Of a stretch of 64,000 nt of DNA, positions 52,738 to 64,000 are shown one piece after another. The notes below the pieces were generated by a model. The model did not search any database and was not told the origin of the DNA. It saw only the letters and a list, made by a program, of their open reading frames with translations. This DNA is from Antennarius striatus (taxonomy: Eukaryota > Chordata > Actinopteri > Lophiiformes > Antennariidae): contig NC_090779.1 of the NCBI RefSeq assembly GCF_040054535.1, positions 21,379,001 through 21,443,000 of the forward strand, in the 5' to 3' direction. A program made the translations under genes and the position numbers. Each line of letters starts with the position of its first letter. Positions within the stretch are counted from its first letter, which is position 1.

Positions 52738-55700
52738 CACAAAAAAGACCAACTGCTGGCTGGCTTCCAATCTGTCTGATCCGTCTGCTTGTGCTTCTTG
52801 ATCTGTCTGACTGGTTTTCGGTGACATCACAGACCTTTTCAATTCAAACAGGAGCCACCACTCACGTCAAACACCTTCTCGATGTACAGCTCATCGTTGA
52901 TGCGGTCTCGGAGGATGTCCTGGTTCTGCCGTACGAAGGTGATGTAGGTGTCGGCCAGATCCATCCCTGGTTTCTGTCGGTGAGGAGACACGGAAGAGAA
53001 GGGAACACTCACAGCGTGTCAGGTGTTGAAAATGTGGACACGAGCTCTTTACAGACATCATTCATGCTCCTCATGAGCTTCTATCAGGCTAAATTGAAAC
53101 CAGTGAAGCTTGTAGTTTAGCAGCATTAAAGTGAGATGGAGCATTCCCCAAATAATAATACCAGGAGTAACAGAAAATACATTGAAGATGGAAGTCCTGG
53201 AATCAGCCCCATTGCGCCTCAGCCCAGGGGTCTCTGTGAACGCACACGATCACTCACTGAGGGTTTCTATCATGCGTCTTTCTGGGTCCTCTGAATCTCT
53301 CCAACATCAGAACTGTCCAATTTGTGATTTACCGACAGATTTATGAGAGAATTCTCCTCTCAGAGACCGTTTTCTGTGTGTTTTCGTTCAGAAAAACACT
53401 CCAATAAAACAGGTAATGAATGTTCAGCATCACCCGCTGCTTCCTGAGTGGAAAGGAGAAACCTAATAATCTACCCTGGACATGTTGGGAGTAATAGGAA
53501 GCTGCTGGAGATGTCACACTGGGACAAACTTTAAAAGCTGTGGAGGTAGCTGATGGTTTGGCAGGGAGAGGCCAGAGGCAGGAGAAGTGGGTAAAACCTT
53601 TTCAGTCACCCTCCCTGTTGTCAGGGGAGATTACATCGGTAATGCTGATTGTAATTGCTCTGACATCTTTCACGCCCGTGTTCCCTGAGCAGGCATGTGT
53701 TGTTCGGCTGCAGCGCCGCTGCGAACGGAGCGTCAAGTCCCCGGTGAAAACACAAGGAAACGGAGGCTGGAGAAAAGTTCGGGCTGCACGTAAAGGCAAG
53801 AGGCAGGTGGAGAAGCAGCAACAGACTAGGGATTGTAGAGTTTTGATCCCGAAAGGCGACACAAAAGTAAGAGAATATGTCAAATATCAATGTTAGAAGA
53901 GAAAAAATGGACGATCAGAGAACATGTCCACCCGACCAAACTCAGCAGAGCGATTTGTTCAGTTTTTAACTCGCTGAGGGACGTAAAATCAATCTGTAAA
54001 CTGTTCTGAAGAACAATTAATGGTTCAAACAACGGGCAGCGTGACCTCTCTGGTACTCTGAAGAAAAGCATTCCCAGCAGTCGTTCAGAGAACAACAGCC
54101 AGCGACAGACTGGGACCAGTCAGAGGCCCTCAGCTGTAATCCAGACCGACCGCTGGACAGACACCGGGGGTTAAAGTGGGGTCAGATGGCCGCAAGGGGA
54201 GAATGGAAGGTGAGCGATACGCTCAACACGAGAGATCGACAGGCCTGTCAGGATCCCATGAGCCTCTGGAGTGAGTGGAGACTGACGGGAAGGGAGGATC
54301 GCTGTCAAATCACGGACGGTGAGTCCTGTGATAAAAGATTCTGTCCACTCATTTTCAGAAAGTGTTTCTGCCCGAATTTATAATAGAAAAACAACAACAT
54401 AGAAGCGAGGAATGCTGCGTGTCAGCATCATCCACGCTGTCGAGAAGTAAATTTCCACTCCTCTGCAAAAAAATGTAACTTCTTTTCATCCTATTTTGTG
54501 CGATTACATTTTGGATCCTGACCAGATCTGCGTCATACAGTAAATATGGACGCATGTCAGCGATGACAGCGTCGCGCAGCCCACTATAAAAGGCTTGCAC
54601 GACAAAAACGAATGTTTTCTGAAGAAAAACAAGAGAAACGGTCAACGACAGAGAAAAATCTGTCCCAACATTGTGTGTCACTGGCAACATATTACTGCCC
54701 TCGCTGTCACCTGAGACATCAATTTTCCCCATTCTATCCTCTCCGGGCTTAACCTCAATCATTCTACCTCTCTTTTCTCTCCGTCTGACGAGGTGACAAA
54801 GGCAGCGTGACAGATCGGAGACGTCGGCACAGTTCCAGCCACAAAGATTAAGACCTTAACAGGAGAGGAAATAAAGACGGAAAGAAACAAAACATACTAG
54901 CAGCTCAGAGCTCTTGTCACGCTCGGCTCGCCATGCCTGTTTTGTCTCCTTCACTGTTTCCTCACTTGTAGCCAAACACCAGTAATCCCCTCTGCGCTGA
55001 GATAATGGCCGCCTGGTTGCTTGTCAACATTTGACAACAAAAAAAGTAATAGCGAGTTTAAAATAAAACGCTGTTCTTGCTCAGATATAGACGGGGAGGA
55101 GCAGATGATTTAATGCTGGTAAGGAGATGACAGTTGATAATGAGCTGTTAGAGGAGGGCGGTGAAATGTCAGGTAATTACACGCCGCTTCCAGCCTCGCT
55201 TCCTGCTCACTGGGTCCATTTTATTACCTGCCAGGTGCAGTTTGTGTACCTGTAAATACTGCAAACAAACCTGAAAGTAGTTCTAAATAACTGGAGACAA
55301 ATATACGTTTTTTTTGTCCAGTTACAATTTGTTGACTCTTTTATAGAATAAAACTGCAACTGATAATGGAAATCATTCATCCTAATGCATCAATCATTGC
55401 TGCAAATTCATGTTACTTCTTTAGTCCGATCATCTGTCTATAAAGGCAAGTAAAGAGTTGATATATAAATTTATAAAAAAACAAAACAGAATCCATAATT
55501 TTTTTTGTTTTTTCTCTGCATCTGAAGAATACAGTAAAGGTGCATTTGTTAATTTCTTCCTCCAGCCCAAAGAGAGGTTTGGAGACAGAAAGACGGTTTA
55601 GAGCCAGTGAAGATGATCACTCTTCCAATGTTTGTGTTGCCGCTCTGCCAGTATGCATATGTCTGATATGAGCAGACGAGGCTGTCAGTCACTGTTGTCT

Positions 55701-58700
55701 CGCTGTTACAGGCGTTAGAACGTCAGACCGGCCGATCGCACTGGCGTCAGCGTGAGAAACACACAGCCAGGACAACACTGCTGCGGATAAATATTACAGT
55801 AATGTGTTACAGATAAATCGATGCTCAGGCTCCTCCCTCTGCTGACATGTTGAAAATATCAAAATGAACAAATAATATCACGATGTCTCCTCGCTGTTGT
55901 CGAGTGAATGCAAAGACGAATGAGGGAAAAGTCTTAGAACCTATAAATACCCGGCAGTGAACGCGTCGTGTCTTCGTGACAAGGTGTTGGGGGGGGGGCG
56001 GAGCCGTCTAGTGAGGCGGCTCAGAGGCCACGCCCCCCACTCTTCACCCCACCTGGAAAAGAGGCTTACCTGCGTCAGGTTCCCTCCAACACAAAAGACA
56101 AAAAGGCCAAGGTAGCGGTTACATTATAATTTCAGGGGAGGAGGCAGCTGAGGAGGAAGTCTGGAGGGGAATCAGAGAGCATGATGGGATAGGTGGGATG
56201 TCCCGCGGCGGGGAAGAGGATTAAGGAGTTCTTGGTGAGATTGTTCTGTGGTTCTTTATCTCACTCGTTCAAAGGCTCAGGCTTCAACGTTCTCACATGT
56301 GTTTAATAAAAAATATACATAAAGTAAGTTTTAAAGGAACGTTTTTGAATTTATTCTGTAAAAGCTCTACTGTTTATTACACTGATGAGGCAAAACTCTG
56401 AGATGACAGATGAAGACTCATCCTCAGTCACGGTTTATGATCTTATCAGTGCAGTCCATATAGAAAACCACGAGGGGACAAATGAACGAAGACAGCTTTA
56501 ATCTCAGAGACAAATTCCTTTTTGCACAAATCAAAAAAACACGTGAGAAAGTTGAGACAAAAACAACAACAACAACAAAAAAAAAACAGCGGTCAAAGAA
56601 GGCATGGAGAGAGTCCACTGCTGGACGTGACAGACTCCAACAATAGACATTGCGGCTTTCAGGAGCATCAGATCAATTCCAAATAAACCAGATTTGTCAC
56701 ATCCAAAAGTAAATTTATTTCCATTGTAGTAATTAGATTTAATTCCCGTCAATTTAAAGTATGACGGGAGCTAAACTTACTGTCCTCCTCCTTTGTGGTG
56801 TTTCACCAGACAAATTTGGAAACCCTGATTTTATATCTTCAATCCCAGCGGACGCATTCTAATACTGCCAGAATTCATTATTTTAAAGATGCAAAAGGCA
56901 AAAATGTGCTTTAACAGAAAATGAAGGGTTGCTTTATCTATAAACCTTCTAATTCTTCAGATTAAATTCGTCCGTCCTTCACACCTTCAACACCGCAAAA
57001 CATTAACGCCTCATCGTTGGGACACTTTGCCTCCCGTGCCATTCCCACCGTCATCTCCTGCTTCCACCACAGCCTCTGATCTCTGCTACGCAGCCGCCAT
57101 TCATTAACCGCTTGACACCCAAAAGCGGCCGCCCACAAACAGACACTTCAGCAACACATCTCCAAGGACAGGAGCGCAATTAATTAAGCTTGCTATGTGA
57201 ACTTTGGCACTGGAGCTGCAGATGGCATCAAAATCTTCTTTATGTTTCAGACACACAACCGTTCGATGGCAAACTTAAAACTAGAACCAAGGCAGTCAAA
57301 GACTGCAACATCCCGCCACACCCCTGACGTCAAAATTTTAGCCTGGCCTACGTGCATAGGTCAAAGATCAAAGCTAGTGCTCTGATCTACTGTCATAGAT
57401 CAAAGCACTGGCTTTGATCTGCGGTCTTACACTGGCCTCCCTTGTCTTTTTATTTTTTTCAGGTTCCTGAGTGTACAAAAGTTGAAATTTGACCTTGACC
57501 TAGTTTGCTCAAGGTCAAGGTTATCATCTCATTTTCATCCCCTTTGCCGTCTAGGTAATGAGCTTTTTGTTTCATCCTTTTATCTGCAACGGTTGCGAAG
57601 ATATTTGGTGGACAAATGGACGGACGAACAAACGGACGAACGAACACTGACAACTACAATACATCACCGCTTTGAAGCGGGATGTAAAAACCATCAAGCA
57701 CAAGACCCAGGCTGAATGCAGAGAGCGGCATCTTTGCATTTCCACGCTGCTTTATTTTCCACCCGATGCTTCGAACCGTCTGAATGTGGATGAAAACACA
57801 AATAAGGAAACCGACTGTGACAGACAGGGTGAATAATAAAACAGCAGGCAGATCGTCAGACTCACAGGGACTTCCACATATTTGGCAGCTGCTTTCACCT
57901 TTCAGGGAGGCGGCAGGAAGAGGGGGGGGGAGAAGGAGGAGAAGAAGAAGAATGACACTGAAGTTCAGCTGGGAAGATCTGGTTTCTAGCAAATAACAGG
58001 TTGCCTCTGTGAGCGGTGAAAGAAACAGCTCGGCGCTCTCTGTTTCCACAAACAAAAACATGGCTACTCACTGTGAAAGAGAGTATTGAGGAGAAGAAAG
58101 TCCCTTCATCGTATCTTGAGAGCTTGGAGAGGATGCCGTCCAAAACAGCGGCAAACTGCAGACGGAGTGGAGAAACACGATTTACTGCCTGCATTTGTCC
58201 CCCTCAGACACCAAGAACATCCTTTCCCTGATTCTTTCTTTGGCTTTAAATTTGTTTTTTACAACAAAACAAAAAAATCACAAAAACATTCTATGACAGT
58301 GAGAATATATATATTTTTTTTTTAATTTGAAAAGAAGTTCTCATCATCAGGGAAAATCAATTTCTAATTTAGAGGTGGGATGGAATGTTCTCACCACCTT
58401 GAATTGAGCTGAATTTCTGAAAAATCATCAAACTGTCAAAAGCAAAGTGACGCTGATTTCAATAAATGAAAAATTTAGAAGAAATTCATAAAAATTTCTA
58501 AAAAGTATTCAATCATTTATACCACTCTAAAAATAATTAAATAAAACGTATAAAAATGAGTAAATACTAACATTAAATAATACATTTTTCAAGATAAGAG
58601 AAACAAGAGAGGAAAATAAATATTTTTTAAATAAATACTAAAATTCATCAAGGAAATTTAAACATCAATAACATTTTAAAATGAGATCAGATCTAAGTGT

Positions 58701-59176
58701 TAATACTAACAAAATACAGCAAGAGTTATCTAACCACAAACCACAAATTAAATAAAGAATAACAAGACAACAATCTGTAAAACCTGAACCCGACACCCCA
58801 CCTAGAAAAACAGATGGTGATTTTTTAAAAAAAAAAAACCCCCATCAATTTCACAAAACATAAAAACATGTTGAGAACAAAGAGCTGATGAGAGGATTTG
58901 ATTGGAGGATAAACAGACATTTACCTTTGAGACAAGAGTGGACATCATGTCTTTGAAGGCCTCGTCAATCAGAACGTCTATTTTAGAGTGGTACTGTTGC
59001 TGCAAGGGGGGTGGGGTGGGGGTGGGGGCAAAAAGCAATATTTTATTATTATCAGAAAACCAATAGAACACAAAAGCAGAAATGAGCTCTCGCCTCCCTG
59101 ATACAGAACAACAGTATTGTCGGTGCTGTAAAAGACAGAAATAAAAACCTGCAACAGTTGGTGTGAACATCAAGTC

Positions 59177-59223
<47 letters not shown>

Positions 59224-62200
59224 CTCGATGCGGTGAGGCCAGAAAAACCTTCCCATCCATGTACCGCCGCTGAGTTAAGCAGCTAATAGGACCATTATGC
59301 AGCTGACTGACATTCTCATCTGCGCTGGAAAAGCAAAGGAATCTGAAGGATACTTTTTGTGTGGCTCCTCACAATTAGAGCAGCCTTGTATTTCTCTAAA
59401 GCACTGGTCCAGCTGCGAGGACCAAAGTCTCACACAAGATTCAATTAATCCGCCATTTCATGTCTCGTTTGGCCCCCCTAAAAACATATTCATGGCACCT
59501 TTTCCCTTGAAGGAAGAAGGAAAAAAAAGACTGAGGCTGAGCGCTGAATGGCAGCAGCAGGGGAGTTCATCTCTTGGCGACAATGCCCTTTCACTGGCCG
59601 TCTAAAGAACACCCAAATTAAAAATTTCAATCAACAAAGAGCAAGGATCGCTGACAAATTGCAGGTCCAGGAAGGTCACCGCCGCCAGCCCTAATTGTGT
59701 TTTTTTTTTTTCCCCCCTCCATAAGTCTGCAAAATGTGCAGTTCTCTTTAAGCACGCCAAATCTTTTTGGCAAATCTTGAGAGTTCCTTTTTTTCCCCTC
59801 CCTTACCTCAATTAACATTGCTGATTTTGTCTTTTTTATTCCTGCAGAGGCAAAGAGGGGCAGAAGACGTTATTTGGTCTTTGCGGTATGTGCGCTAAAA
59901 AAATATGTACAAGAAGAATTATTGTTATTATAAAGGCTTATCTGAGCGTTGAGCTGCTGCTAACTGAACTCTGACACCATTTAGATGACGTCAGAGCGGA
60001 ATGACTGCAGATTTAGGACAGGACTGTCACTGATGTCATCTGATCAATGGGCTTATATAGCAGAATAAGTAATCAATCCAACAGGAGAGTTACTTGTCTG
60101 GATTTAAAGTACAGGTTCTTCACTTAGCCAGGCGACCTTCTAACATCTGAACGCACCAGAACCTCAAAAACAATAGGTAAAAGGTAAAAGGGAAAAGGGT
60201 GCTTTGCTGCAGACCGATGCACTTGAACATCGGGGCAGAGAAGTGACTACGCCAAAGATCAGGATAAAGTTCAGGTTGATGTCTCTTCAAGACTCTTCAG
60301 ACTGTTGGTCAGGGGTCAGAGGTGAAGAAACCTCATTCACAGCACCTACTGGTGAGTCAAGATGAAAAAGCATCAATTGAGTGATAGTCGATGAAAATCA
60401 AGTCTTAGCCGGTGTTTTAAGACCGCATGAAAGAAATGTGGTGAACTGAAACATAACAGCCTGGGTAAAACTGCTGTTTGGAAAGGGCATCCCTTCCAGG
60501 CTGTTGCACACACAATGTTCTGGACTGTTAGAAAAACGGGCTGCACAAAAAAAGAGTTAAGATAGAACCTCCAGTTTACATGGCGATGGGATGTCGGCAA
60601 GGATTTATATGTGATGTAATGGACTGGACATGTCCTGTTGCTTTGTGAGCCCATGGCTAAACTGTCATTTATTAATATTGAATAAAGATGGACAAATCAA
60701 AGGCCAGCTCTACTCCAGCAACCCGTCTTTGTCTGGCAAAAACCCAACAGTTTAACAGCCCGAAGACGACCGCACCAAAACGTTCTCAGAATGAAATTAA
60801 ATTCCCATGACTGGAGTGTAGATGGAGTGAAATTACAATAATGAAAAAATGCTTTTGATTACGAAAGTAAAGAAGCAAAATTACAAAAGGAAACCAGCCC
60901 GTTGTGATGTAGTGTGTGTGCTCACCTGCTCTCTCAACATATCTAATTCAATAACCCTTAAAACGTATTGTTTTAGCAAAAACTGTCCTTAATGAATGTT
61001 CCAATCTTGTTTAACTGTTGATCTGTAAGCTTTTTTTTACCAGGAGTAAGATTATAAAACGTGAAAGTGTTTTCTGTTGGTGGGGAAACGTAAAAGAAAG
61101 AAAGGGGATGAGGCGATGAAGGGACTTACCCATTGTTTGTCAATCTGGGGTTCAAACAACAATGTGCAGGACACATGGACATGAGGGACAGGACGGGATA
61201 TGAGACAAGGGAAAGAGGGCAAACAGTCAGCTGATCGCACTCCAAAGCAGGGGTATTAACATTTCTGATTTTTGATTTAAAAAAAACAAAAAACAAAGAA
61301 AGAAATACCAATGAAAACTAATTTCATCCAAGCAACAAAACATCTAATCATATCAAATACCTTTTGAATAGGTTTGCTGCATTTTTCACACTCTTTTCTG
61401 TTTCATCTTAAAAGTCAGGTTATAACATCAGATGTTTATGAATGAAAGAACAATTCCCAGAATAAAAGCAAACACTATCATGACCTTCAGTTTCTGTGGG
61501 TCTTCACAAAGCTTTGATTCTTAACTAAAAAGGTTGCACAAAAAAACCCATGAGTTGGAAAAACTATTGGTAATTCATTTTGTTCTCAGGTGGACGGAAA
61601 TGAAATGCTCCAAACTCATTTGAAGGTTCCTCATTATTTTCTGCTGAGGTCCAGGGTTGAGAAATTTGACTTCCAGATGAGGATCTTTTAAATGACGCAA
61701 CGTCAGAGACTGAACAACCCAAAGATATAAAAAATTATATTTAAAAAAAAAAACTGTTCAAATGAGCTCCGCATTTTCATTTCTGTCTCACTTGAATTAG
61801 ATTTTCATCAACTCATCTTTTCAACTTAACTCTAATACCTTTTAATATTCACATATTTATCAGACTGGGTGGCTTTTTACCGATTGCAGAAAATATCTAC
61901 CTCCTTTGTATTAGCGGTTACAACGTGAAAATGGTAAAAATATGCTAGAACCAGTCTGTATGGGGATGCTGTTTATGTGCATGAACCTGGTCTTTAGTTC
62001 CTCTGCAGGCAGATATTCAGTAAAAGCTGCGGAAGAGAGGAAGCTCAAGGTTAAGAGAACAACGAGCTTAGACTGCCGGCAGCAAAGGGTTTCGCTCGCA
62101 GCATCGCCAAGACTGCCGCCTCACTCAGGCTTCACGGTCATCCATTTAGCAGTTCATATTGAGCGTTTGGCCGTTTCAAGTGAACACAAATACACCTGAA

Positions 62201-63283
62201 CTCCCCATCTGCTGGATGCTTGGAGGAAAGAGTCATGTTTTAGTGGCTGATCTGACAGTATGACTTGACCTGCTCAGTGTGAGGCTGACAATAAAAGACT
62301 GAAGGTTTTAGAAGTTACTATCGAAAAACTCTGATGGTGAAGTGCGAGATGGTAATGGACAAATGCAAACATTCTTACATCTTAAGTGATTTAGTCTCAT
62401 ATTCAGCCAAGACCTTTTTTTTTTATCCCCCGGCAAATCTAATCTGTGAGGAGGGTTTCCTTTGTTCGTAGTTGTGTCTCCTCTGGTTTCAGATGACGTC
62501 TCAGTGAAAATCCAAAAACAAATTCGGCACATTTCAAATGAATTGATGCAATTAATGGTTGCACTTTTGTGTAGAATTCACTTGTTGTGAACTCTGACAT
62601 CTTTCTGGTCTCATACTTTTATCTCTTAGCTCAACGCTCTACAATCAACACTTTCTAATTTCACCAGCAGGGATTTGGTTTCTCGAAGCGAGAACGGAAT
62701 ATTAAAGAATACAGAGCACAACATCGATGTCAGGGTCATGTGACTGCGGGCTCACCTCCTGACCGGTGTCCAGCACGCAGAGCTTGGAGCACTGCTTCTT
62801 GGCGTCCATCAGCACGTTGAACATGGTGCAGACCGACAGCGGCACCCGGAAATCTGTTGACTTACTCGCTTTCTGCATTTTGGCATCAAACGCAGACTTT
62901 GTTCTGTGGAACGCAAAAAAAAAAAAAAGGAAGAAAAGAAAAAAGTTAGGATAGTTTTCTTTTTGGAAAAATTGTCACACATTTTTTGTAAACGTTTTTG
63001 TGGTTTTTGTATGATGATATCCCTGCATACATATTAAAGTATATTGAACTGTTCTTTGTCTTACAGAAAACATATGGGTCCAAACAGTGAACCCAGGGGT
63101 GCACCGGTAGTGACATCTCAGTCTCACCTCTTGACGCAGGCCTCCATCATGTCACTGGCCATCAGTTTGAGTCTCTGCTCTAGATGTTTGGCAAACTCAG
63201 GCTCAGGCCAGTGGAGGTCCAACACGAACATCTGTAAGGCGTCCAGCTTCCAGAACAAATCCTCTGAGGTGGCTGAACCGTTA
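46084..63283 (-). CDS. cadps2: cadps2, 3' part of gene (9 coding exons, partial at 5' end)
   Basis: Calcium-dependent activator protein for secretion 2, which primes dense-core vesicles for regulated exocytosis. The window holds the C-terminal part after and including the end of the MUN region: about 298 codons. The exon products read [113 protein letters not shown] and end [15 protein letters not shown], the acidic tail of the CAPS family. CADPS2 rather than CADPS1 is chosen by position beside fezf1 and aass. C2, PH and N-terminal exons lie right of the window. Introns are long (up to 5.8 kb) and carry several enhancer-like stretches. Confidence 0.93.
46921..47025 (-). CDS. cadps2: cadps2 exon (penultimate)
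   Basis: 35 codons: [35 protein letters not shown]. Phase 0 at both ends. Confidence 0.95.
47690..48310. promoter_or_regulatory. candidate conserved noncoding element
   Basis: Non-repetitive, balanced composition with ATTAAAAGCTCTTCCTTC and CTGTAATTACCTCCC-type homeodomain contexts. Style of a developmental enhancer; not verified by alignment. Confidence 0.3.
52640..52741. repeat. (CA)n / (GCAC) microsatellite
   Basis: CA repeats interrupted by CG steps, about 100 bp, just downstream (in transcription) of the cadps2 KPGMD exon. Confidence 0.93.
52866..52973 (-). CDS. cadps2: cadps2 exon
   Basis: 36 codons: [36 protein letters not shown]. Donor gtgagt, acceptor caccgacag. Confidence 0.95.
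57365..57420. repeat. nested inverted repeat (hairpin)
   Basis: AGATCAAAGCTAGTGCT at 57365-57381 pairs with AGCACTGGCTTTGATCT at 57404-57420 with one G-T type mismatch. The spacer contains a second palindrome, TGATCTA...TAGATCA. Confidence 0.85.
57430..57690. repeat. probable interspersed repeat
   Basis: TTGACCTTGACC, CTCAAGGTCAAGG, then GACGGACGAACAAACGGACG in tandem and GCGGGATGTAA. I have a memory of this pattern as a dispersed fish repeat, without a family name. With the hairpin before it, it may be one element. Confidence 0.45.
57866..57898 (-). CDS. cadps2: cadps2 33-nt exon
   Basis: Eleven codons, [11 protein letters not shown], between ccctgaaag and gtgagt. Needed to join LSFT to KPGMD as in the family (SFTVKAASKYVDVPKPGMD). 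Confidence 0.9.
58072..58155 (-). CDS. cadps2: cadps2 exon
   Basis: 28 codons: [28 protein letters not shown]. Acceptor gtctgcag, donor gtgagt. Confidence 0.94.
58925..58999 (-). CDS. cadps2: cadps2 exon
   Basis: 25 codons: [25 protein letters not shown]. Its pyrimidine tract is almost pure C (the complement has runs of G). Confidence 0.93.
59179..59221. repeat. (CA)n microsatellite
   Basis: About 21 CA units in a cadps2 intron. Confidence 0.95.
59280..59880. promoter_or_regulatory. candidate conserved noncoding element (best in window)
   Basis: Dense, low-repeat sequence with GATTCAATTAATCCGCC, CCAAATTAAAAATTTC, CCTCAATTAACATTGC and CTGCAGAGGC contexts: many homeodomain/SOX-type cores. 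Could be a distant fezf1 or cadps2 enhancer; conservation not testable here. Confidence 0.35.
61130..61144 (-). CDS. cadps2: cadps2 candidate 15-nt microexon
   Basis: ATTGACAAACAATGG (IDKQW) between gaaccccag and a perfect gtaagt donor. It lies between exons ending ...TGQE and starting QQYHSK, both phase 0, so it would insert five residues without frame change. A TGC stands upstream of the acceptor (cctgcacattg), as in neural microexons. Confidence 0.6.
62756..62903 (-). CDS. cadps2: cadps2 exon
   Basis: Encodes (R)[49 protein letters not shown]. Acceptor gttccacag. Confidence 0.95.
63128..63283 (-). CDS. cadps2: cadps2 exon (most 5' in window)
   Basis: Encodes [51 protein letters not shown] plus AG of Arg. 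A run of about 15 C lies in its acceptor tract. Confidence 0.95.
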
Positions 63284-64000
63284 CTGCAGAATGGATGGGG
63301 GGGGGGGGGGGCGTTAAAAGAATACACAACTACATCCTCTTTGATTCTCATTTATTCCACCACAATCTTATTTTGGTAACTCTGCAGAAATGAAAGGATT
63401 GTCACTCTCCTTGAAACTGACCTCATCGATAGTTTTAACTGTAGTTCCTTTAATTTAGCGCTGGGAATCCTCCAAAACTTTGTACATTAAATTCAAACAT
63501 AATCAGGTCTTCTTTTAAATTTCTTACCCTTCCTTGCAAAAATCTTCTCCTTTCAGTAAATATGGCATGTTTACAGACGGTCTTGAGTTAGCATCTATTT
63601 CATATCTGTTAACTTAACATTTTGTTGTGTATCAAATATCAAATTGCTGTAAAAAAATTGACATTTTTGGAGTTATCTTCTCGTACTCATCTAAAGAGTT
63701 TCAGAACCTTCTTTGACGCTCGCTTTGAAGGAGACACCCTATCGATGCTTTGTCCTCGACTGAGGCGTTTACTGCATGAGGGGGCATCACGCCATTGGAG
63801 CTATATTTATGAATGACCACAGTTCAGATAAATGCAGATAAATACAGAACTCAGCATCTTAGAGTGGTTTTAGGTTGTTGTGTGCACCTCCAACAGGTTT
63901 TGTAAACACACCACCGGAGTGAAACAGGATGAAACCAACATCCAAGTGCACAGCGCCCGGCTCAAATGACGGAGGAGGTGAGAGTAGGGTACCAGGGGGT
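63284..64000 (-). other. cadps2 intron running out of the window
   Basis: Contains a G15-type run at about 63297-63311 next to the exon. No further exon seen. Confidence 0.6.

Larger units (their letters stand above)
47026..52865 (-). other. cadps2 intron, 5.8 kb
   Basis: No gene. The open frames near 51.3-51.9 kb resemble nothing known and lack splice logic. A conserved-looking block lies at about 47690-48310. (CA)n tracts lie at about 49868-49892 and 52640-52741. Confidence 0.6.
52974..57865 (-). other. cadps2 intron, 4.9 kb
   Basis: No exon found. A block at about 54880-55260 (GATAATGGCCGCCTGG, GGTAATTACACGCC) looks enhancer-like. A hairpin and repeat lie at 57365-57690. Confidence 0.55.
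59000..61129 (-). other. cadps2 intron with enhancer-like block
   Basis: 2.1 kb. (CA)n at 59179-59221, then a complex, non-repetitive block to about 59880; the rest is plain. Confidence 0.5.

Noticed and set aside
54355..54762. 135-codon minus ORF in a cadps2 intron ([20 protein letters not shown])
   Set aside because: It resembled an exon with an acceptor and donor, but the cadps2 exons on either side already join in frame and match the family without it.

Overview
The window is vertebrate nuclear DNA, almost certainly from a compact teleost genome. Genes are broken into many short GT-AG exons, the noncoding DNA is AT-rich with many microsatellites and degraded DNA transposons, and every recognised protein is vertebrate. 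Four genes lie in the order ptprz1 (+), aass (-), fezf1 (-), cadps2 (-). This is the order I know for human 7q31, so the block is conserved synteny and fixes the paralogue identities (FEZF1 rather than FEZF2, CADPS2 rather than CADPS1).

Layout. (1) 254-8933, +: the last 16 coding exons of ptprz1, covering the membrane-proximal D1 phosphatase, the degenerate D2 domain and the C-terminal PDZ ligand; the 3' UTR runs to about 9.4 or 9.95 kb. (2) 10.7-13.2 kb: an intergenic island of rearranged DNA-transposon arms, a decayed transposase-like ORF and a 21-bp minisatellite with two levels of higher-order repeat. (3) 14839-30939, -: a complete aass gene of 23 coding exons and 931 codons (lysine-ketoglutarate reductase plus saccharopine dehydrogenase), with a probable noncoding first exon and an ETS/NRF-2-like site near 31.7 kb. 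(4) 32.5-33.65 kb, +: an unassigned exon-like open frame with a promoter-like and a polyadenylation-like flank, the only candidate for an unannotated gene. (5) 36178-40488, -: complete fezf1 in four exons (435 aa, eh1 repressor motif, six C2H2 fingers), with a three-codon upstream ORF whose stop overlaps the start codon. (6) 46084-63283, -: the last nine coding exons of cadps2, including a 33-nt exon and a strong 15-nt microexon candidate; the 5' part lies beyond the right edge.

The genes are not an operon and do not act together biochemically: ptprz1 is a receptor phosphatase, aass a mitochondrial lysine catabolic enzyme, fezf1 a forebrain transcriptional repressor and cadps2 a dense-core-vesicle priming factor. 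Their linkage may be held by long-range fezf1 enhancers inside neighbouring introns; several intronic stretches of cadps2 look like conserved noncoding elements, but this is an inference that needs alignment. I see no CRISPR array, prokaryotic system, tRNA or rRNA gene. Exon boundaries were set by hand from reading frame, splice consensus and remembered vertebrate homologues; in every gene the exon phases join without a break.
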